A stretch of 64,000 nucleotides of DNA from Actinomycetota bacterium (GTDB lineage Bacteria > Actinomycetota > Thermoleophilia > Solirubrobacterales > 70-9): positions 104,141-168,140 of the forward strand of contig JAFDWB010000032.1 of NCBI GenBank assembly GCA_018268675.1. The letters are read 5' to 3'. The position numbers and the translations under genes are program-made. Numbering within the stretch: the first letter of the stretch is position 1; each line of letters starts with the position of its first letter. A model generated the notes under the pieces. The model ran no database searches and was not told the DNA's origin. It saw only the letters and a list, made by a program, of their open reading frames with translations. Positions 59,689 to 64,000 of this stretch are shown one piece after another.

Positions 59689-60869
59689 CCGAGGCGCTCC
59701 ACGATCAGCGCGTTCGCCATCCCGCCCGCCTCGCAGACCGCCTGCAGGCCGTACCGCCCGCCGTTGTCCTCGAGCGAGTGGAGGAGGCTGGTCAGCAGAC
59801 GCGCGCCGGTCGCCCCGAGCGGGTGCCCGAGCGCGATCGCGCCGCCGCGCGGGTTCAGCAGCTCGTCCTCGACCCCGAACTCCGCCTGCCAGGCGAGCGG
59901 TACCGGGGCGAACGCCTCGTTGACCTCGAACTGGTCGATGTCGGCGAGCGCGAGGCCGGAGCGGGCCAGCACTTCGCGGGTCGCCGGGATCGGGCCGGTC
60001 AGCATCAGCACGGGGTCGTCGCCGCAGGCGTAGAAGCCGCGGAAGCGGGCCCGCGGCGCCAGCCCCAGCTCGCGCGCCTTGCTCTCGCTCGCCAGCAGGA
60101 TCGCGCTCGCCCCGTCGGCGAGCTGCGAGGAGCTGGCGGGGGTGATGCTCCACTCGAGCCCTGGGAAGCGCGCCGCCATCTCCTCGGTGCGGAAGGACGG
60201 GCGGAGCTTGGCGACGCCCTCGAGCGAGGTGTCGGGCCGGATCGTCCCGTCGGCGCTCACGGTCTCCCCGCCGGGGACCGCGATCGGGACGATCTCGCGG
60301 TCGAAGGCGCCGCTCGCGGCGGCGGCCGCGGCGCGCTGCTGGGAGCGCACCGAGAACTCGTCGAGCCGCCCGCGGTCGAACCCCCAGCGCTGCGCGATCA
60401 GCTCCGCCGAGACGCCCTGGGGCACCAGCCCGGGCGCGTAGCGCTCGGTCACCGAGGGCCCGTGGAAGTCGGCGCCCTGCCGGTTGGAGCCGATCGGCAC
60501 CCGGCTCATCGACTCGACCCCGGCGGCGATCACGAGGTCGTAGGACCCGGCCATGATGCCCTGGGCGGCGAACTGCACCGCCTGCTGGCCGGAGCCGCAC
60601 TTGCGCTCGATCGTCACCGACGGCACCGCCTCCGGGTACCCGGCGGCGAGCCAGGCCATCCGCCCGACGTTCCCCGACTGCTCCGAGGACTGGGTCACGC
60701 AGCCGACCAGCAGGTCCTCGACCGCGGCCGGGTCGATGCCGGTGCGCTCGAGGAGCCCGGCGAGGACCTGCGCGAGCAGCTCCACCGGGTGGACGGCGGC
60801 CAGCTCGCCGCCCTCGCGGCCGCGACCGATCGGCGAGCGGACCGCGCCGACGATCAGCGCGTCGCTCAC
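59685..60869 (-). CDS. Acetyl-CoA acyltransferase (thiolase)
   Basis: A 394-residue thiolase of degradative type. The acyl-accepting cysteine is in I-E-R-K-C-G-S-G-Q-Q near residue 91. The histidine is in G-H-P-L-G-A-T-G and the second cysteine in V-C-E-A-G-G-M-A-N-A. It cleaves 3-oxoacyl-CoA with CoA. GTG 60869 is one base after the stop of the semialdehyde dehydrogenase gene. Confidence 0.92.
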   Translation of the reverse strand: MSDALIVGAVRSPIGRGREGGELAAVHPVELLAQVLAGLLERTGIDPAAVEDLLVGCVTQSSEQSGNVGRMAWLAAGYPEAVPSVTIERKCGSGQQAVQFAAQGIMAGSYDLVIAAGVESMSRVPIGSNRQGADFHGPSVTERYAPGLVPQGVSAELIAQRWGFDRGRLDEFSVRSQQRAAAAAASGAFDREIVPIAVPGGETVSADGTIRPDTSLEGVAKLRPSFRTEEMAARFPGLEWSITPASSSQLADGASAILLASESKARELGLAPRARFRGFYACGDDPVLMLTGPIPATREVLARSGLALADIDQFEVNEAFAPVPLAWQAEFGVEDELLNPRGGAIALGHPLGATGARLLTSLLHSLEDNGGRYGLQAVCEAGGMANALIVERLG

Positions 60870-60870
60870 C

Positions 60871-62334
60871 TCACCACCGCGAGACGACCATCTTGTTGTC
60901 GGTGTAGAACTCGAGCGGCGCGGCGCCGCAGATGTGGAGGTCGCCGTAGAACGAGGTGCCGTAGCCGCCCATCGTCACGTTCGCGGGCGGCGCCGGGAAG
61001 GCGTTGATGCCGACGTTGCCGGCCCGGCAGCGGTGCTCGAACTCGCGCGCGGTCGAGCCCGAGGCGGTGAAGACCGCGGCCGCGTTGCCGAACTCGGTGT
61101 CGTTGCAGATCCCGATCGCCTCGTCGAGGTCGCCCGCCCGGTGGACCACCAGCAGCGGCCCGAAGGTCTCCTGGCGCTCCAGCTCGTCGGCGGTACTGAG
61201 GCCGGTGAGGATGCTCGGGCCGATGAAGTAGCCGTCCGCATGCGCGTCGCCGCCGGCCGAGCTGACACCGCGGCCGTCGAGGATCACCTCGGCGCCCTTC
61301 TCGACCGCCTTCGCGATCGTGTCCTCGACCCGCGCCTTGGACGCGGCGCTGACGACCGGGCCCATCGTCGTTCCCTCTTCACCGCCGCCGCCGACGACGA
61401 TCGCTTCGGCCCGCTCGACCACCTTGGCCAGCAGCTCGTCGTGCACGTCGCCGACCGTGACCAGCCGGCTGGCCGCGAGGCAGCGCTGGCCCGCCATGCC
61501 GAAGCAGGAGGTGACGACACCGTCGGCCGCCACGTCGAGGTCGGCGTCGGGCATCACCACGATCGGGTTTTTGGCCCCGCCGTTGGCCTGCACGCGCTTG
61601 CCCGCGCCGCTCGCGGCCTCATAGATCGCCTTCGCCGTCGGCGAGGAGGTGATGCAGGAGACGGCGGCGACATCGGGGTGGGTGATCAGGCGCTGCACGG
61701 TCTCGACCTTGCCGTGGACGAGGCTCAGCACGCCGGACGGCAGGCCCGACTCGCGGAACAGCTCGAAGAGGCGGGTGGAGGCGATCGGGTCCTGCTCGGA
61801 GGCCTTCACCACCAGGGTGTTGCCGCAGACCAGCGCCCAGGCGGAGAACTGGCTCGGGTTCATCACCGGGAAGTTGAAGGGGGTGACCGCGGCGCAGACG
61901 CCGAGCGGCTCGCGGATCCGCTTGACATCGAGCCCGGCGGCGATGTTGCCGTTGTCGCTGTGGAAGAGCATCGGCGCGGCGAGGGCGGAGTCGATGAACT
62001 CGACCGCGCGCTGGATCTCGCCCTTGGCCTCGGCGAGGGTCTTGCCCTGGTCGAGGACGATCAGCTCGGCGAGCTCCTCGGCGTTCGCTTCGACCGCCGC
62101 TTTCATCCGCTGCACATGGCCGACCCGGCGGGAGAGCGAGAGCGCGCTCCAGGCCGGGAAGGCGGCCGCGGCCGCGGCGACGGCCTCGTCGACCTGAGCG
62201 GGCGTCGCGGCGCGGAGCTCGGCGGTCTTCGTCCCGGTGGCGGGGTCGAAGACCTCGATCGGCTCGCCCCCTCCCTCCGCCCACTCGCCGGCGATCAGGT
62301 GTCGTGGCTGGGTTGCAATCTGCGTGGCATTCAT
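60871..62334 (-). CDS. mmsA: CoA-acylating methylmalonate-semialdehyde dehydrogenase
   Basis: A 487-residue ALDH-superfamily enzyme of the CoA-acylating methylmalonate/malonate-semialdehyde type. The cysteine is in G-M-A-G-Q-R-C-L-A-A-S-R. The position that holds the general-base glutamate in ordinary ALDHs is asparagine-glycine (Q-A-N-G-G-A-K-N-P), as usual for this family. It would convert a semialdehyde from valine, inositol or a branched acid to propionyl- or acetyl-CoA. ATG 62334 was chosen at the family start. Confidence 0.88.
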   Translation of the reverse strand: MNATQIATQPRHLIAGEWAEGGGEPIEVFDPATGTKTAELRAATPAQVDEAVAAAAAAFPAWSALSLSRRVGHVQRMKAAVEANAEELAELIVLDQGKTLAEAKGEIQRAVEFIDSALAAPMLFHSDNGNIAAGLDVKRIREPLGVCAAVTPFNFPVMNPSQFSAWALVCGNTLVVKASEQDPIASTRLFELFRESGLPSGVLSLVHGKVETVQRLITHPDVAAVSCITSSPTAKAIYEAASGAGKRVQANGGAKNPIVVMPDADLDVAADGVVTSCFGMAGQRCLAASRLVTVGDVHDELLAKVVERAEAIVVGGGGEEGTTMGPVVSAASKARVEDTIAKAVEKGAEVILDGRGVSSAGGDAHADGYFIGPSILTGLSTADELERQETFGPLLVVHRAGDLDEAIGICNDTEFGNAAAVFTASGSTAREFEHRCRAGNVGINAFPAPPANVTMGGYGTSFYGDLHICGAAPLEFYTDNKMVVSRW

Positions 62335-62386
62335 ATTCGGGCCTCGTCCTTCGGTTTGTCTGATCCGGCGGTTCGCGCCTCGGTCT

Positions 62387-63559
62387 TCAGGGAAGCAGGC
62401 CGATCCGCGGCGCGTCGGGATCCTGCTCGGCACTGGTGACGCTGGTGTGGGGCCGGTGCTCGCCGACCCCGTGGGGGACGCCGACGTCGCCGCCGACGTC
62501 GTGTTCCTTCAGGCGGGGGACGACCTGTTCGGCGAGCAGGTCGAAGTTGGCGCGGCCGACCTCGCGCGGCATCGCCCCGTAGGAGGGGGCGAGGAGCACG
62601 GCGCCGGCGTCGAGCCGGTCGACGTAGTCGAGCAGCTGGTCGACGACCTGGTCGGGCGTCCCCCAGACCTGGAGGTCGGCGAGGAAGCCGCAGAACTGGT
62701 CGATGCCGTGCTTGGCGATGTTGGCGCTGAGCGCGGCGTAGTACTCGTACCCCTCGATGTCGGCGAAGCCGACGTTGTCGAACTCGTAGTGTTCGACCGT
62801 CGAGCGCGCGTAGCGCTGCAGGTAGACCTCGCGCAGGGTCTGGGCCTCGGCCTCGGTCGGGGCGACGCCGGCGAAGACGCAGAGGATCGGCTTCGGCGGC
62901 TCGGTTCCGTTCAGCTTGAGGAAGCGCTCGCGGTAGGTGGCCATCTCCTCCTCGACCGTGTCCCAGGGCTTCTGCGCGATCACCATCAGGCCGACGCCGA
63001 GGCGCGCCATCAGGTCCATCGACTGCGGCGAGATCGCGGAGGCGAAGGCGCGGCCCTTGAAGCTGGCGCGCGGGCGGGGGCGGAGCTCGACCGGGCTCTG
63101 CTTGTAGAGCTCGCCGTCGTACTCCATCCTGCCCGTCTCGAGGCCGGTGAGGATCGCCTCGGCGTACTCGGTGAAGAGCCGGCGCGAGTGGCCCATCGGG
63201 ATGCCGAAGCCGTCGAACTCGATCCGGCCGAGGCCGCGCCCGATGCCAAGCATCGCCCGCCCCTCGGAGAGGTGGTCGAGGACGCTGAATTTCTCCGCCA
63301 CCCGGACCGGGTTGTTCCACGGCAGCACCGAGACCATCGTGCCCAGTTTGAGCCGCTCGGTCTTGGCCGCCAGCCAGGACAGGACCATCGGCACGTCGGG
63401 GGTCAGCTGGTAGCTGGTGAAGTGGTGCTCCGGCGTCCACACGGAGTCGAACCCCGCCGCCTCCGCCCCCAGGGCGAGGTCCAGTTCGTGCTTGTAGACC
63501 TCGCCGTCCGAAAGCTCGCCGTCAAGGTTCTGGAAGATCAAGGCAAGGCCAGTGTGCAT
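62387..63559 (-). CDS. LLM-class flavin-dependent oxidoreductase
   Basis: A 390-residue luciferase-like monooxygenase family protein. The N-terminal W-T-P-E-H-H segment near residue 42, G-R-G-L-G-R-I-E-F-D-G-F near 108 and the long TIM-barrel body are typical. It probably uses reduced FMN or F420 and oxygen to open a carbonyl or oxidise a ring before the CoA steps downstream. It is the first gene of the leftward operon, 52 bases before mmsA. The start is at the M-H-T-G-L-A-L. Confidence 0.86.
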   Translation of the reverse strand: MHTGLALIFQNLDGELSDGEVYKHELDLALGAEAAGFDSVWTPEHHFTSYQLTPDVPMVLSWLAAKTERLKLGTMVSVLPWNNPVRVAEKFSVLDHLSEGRAMLGIGRGLGRIEFDGFGIPMGHSRRLFTEYAEAILTGLETGRMEYDGELYKQSPVELRPRPRASFKGRAFASAISPQSMDLMARLGVGLMVIAQKPWDTVEEEMATYRERFLKLNGTEPPKPILCVFAGVAPTEAEAQTLREVYLQRYARSTVEHYEFDNVGFADIEGYEYYAALSANIAKHGIDQFCGFLADLQVWGTPDQVVDQLLDYVDRLDAGAVLLAPSYGAMPREVGRANFDLLAEQVVPRLKEHDVGGDVGVPHGVGEHRPHTSVTSAEQDPDAPRIGLLP

Positions 63560-63708
63560 ATCCCGCGTCCCTTTCCGAAGACGGCTCCATCTAGAATCCG
63601 ACTAGTTGGTATGGACTATAGCGCGCAGGTCCAAATCCCGCCAGAACTCGCTCCGGAAGCCACTCGGAACCGGCGCCGGCCGGCTGTCGCCCGTCGCAGC
63701 CCCGCGGT

Positions 63709-63754
63709 CGTTTGCTGAGTTGAGGGCGCCCTGGCGCACACAACTCAGCAAACG
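63709..63754. terminator. 14-base perfect hairpin
   Basis: CGTTTGCTGAGTTG (63709-63722) pairs with CAACTCAGCAAACG (63741-63754); the 18-base loop holds the palindrome AGGGCGCCCT. It lies just beyond the end of the TetR gene and probably ends it before the LLM promoter region. Confidence 0.65.
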
Positions 63755-63810
63755 GCGGGGGCCCGGGCCCCGCCCCCGGTGAATGCCGAGGCGCGGCCGT
63801 CCGCCTCGAG

Positions 63811-64000
63811 CTAGGGGCGCGCCGCTACCGCTGCACGCTTCGCGCCGCGGCGAGCGGCGGGCTTGCGGCCGCTCCGCAGCCCCCCGATCACCATCTCCGC
63901 GTAGATCTCGCCCACCTGGTGGGCCGAGAGGGAGCCTTCGGCGTCGAGCCAGGTGTAGGTCCAGGCGCCCATGCCGATCACGCCGAAGGCGATGATCCGG
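63811..64000 (-). CDS. TetR-family regulator, C-terminal part (cut by window edge)
   Basis: The last 62 residues of a leftward gene whose start lies outside the window. The segment M-G-A-W-T-Y-T-W-L-D-A-E-G followed by L-S-A-H-Q-V-G-E-I-Y-A-E-M-V-I-G-G-L is the usual end of TetR regulators of the KstR2/FadR-like fatty-acid-degradation type; a basic tail R-K-P-A-A-R-R-G-A-K follows. It precedes the CoA-ester operon on the same strand and probably controls it (inference). Confidence 0.7.
   Translation of the reverse strand, partial: RIIAFGVIGMGAWTYTWLDAEGSLSAHQVGEIYAEMVIGGLRSGRKPAARRGAKRAAVAARP

Noticed and set aside
63597..63620. CTAG-centred palindrome upstream of the LLM gene as a third GAAACTAGTTTC operator
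   Set aside because: Only the central ACTAGT agrees; the flanks do not match the 12-base motif. It could be a TetR site, but evidence is too thin to annotate.

Overview
The window is very GC-rich, dense in coding and rich in GTG starts. Protein families (GAP/Sap-like membrane protein, VIT transporter, FabG4/MaoC/FadA-type set, ECF factor with a SnoaL-like tail, many peptide-type ABC systems) fit a soil actinobacterium, probably a deep-branching one such as the Solirubrobacterales/Thermoleophilia. That placement is inference. No rRNA, tRNA, CRISPR array, insertion sequence or phage gene was recognised.

Region A (about 79-18381) looks like one LacI-type regulon. Five copies of the palindrome GAAACCGGTTTC (three exact, two with one change) sit at the promoters of azlCD, a peptide/oligosaccharide ABC operon (binding protein, two permeases, cupin, GH4 glycosidase, PIG-L deacetylase), its ATPases oppDF, an SMP-30 lactonase, a D-serine-dehydratase-like enzyme and the araC/aldehyde dehydrogenase divergon. 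The LacI gene (12806-13855) is inside the cluster. azlD carries a one-base frameshift.

Region B (18424-31813) has two exact copies of a sister palindrome, GAAACTAGTTTC, between divergent units. Leftward runs a 10-gene, 11-kb operon, mostly joined by overlapping stop/start codons: a class C beta-lactamase-like hydrolase, a secreted propeller-like protein, Zn-alcohol dehydrogenase, RuBisCO-like protein, DUF1537 acid-sugar kinase, a GNAT-SDR fusion, RidA, SDR, gamma-glutamyltransferase-like enzyme and RraA-like aldolase. Rightward runs a ROK sugar kinase and a SIS isomerase/deaminase, apparently from a leaderless promoter. The RuBisCO-like protein plus kinase pair recalls the 3-oxo-isoapionate branch of apionate breakdown. 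The secreted and amino-sugar genes suggest a larger, unknown substrate. This is the best candidate for an undescribed system.

Region C (31979-38959) is mixed: Fic protein, GAP membrane protein, sulfatase, HAD hydrolase, VIT transporter, VOC protein with a divergent ECF sigma factor and a small secreted protein. Region D (39077-49711) is an Lrp-linked uptake and catabolic locus: phosphotriesterase-family hydrolase, a sarcosine-oxidase-like gene broken by an in-frame TGA, a second peptide-type ABC system with a double ATPase, Lrp, a PLP decarboxylase fused to a VOC domain, and an SDR. The divergent promoters there share one palindromic -35 box.

Region E (49861-57677) is histidine utilisation: IclR regulator, hutH, hutU, then a 616-base hairpin-filled gap, then a peptide-deformylase paralogue, hutF and hutI. 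No hutG is present, and the deformylase occupies the place where hutG is expected. Region F (58086-64000) is a CoA-ester degradation module (LLM flavoprotein, methylmalonate-semialdehyde dehydrogenase, thiolase, MaoC hydratase, and a FabG4-like reductase split into two genes), ending in a truncated TetR regulator. Long-stem hairpins close many transcription units throughout.
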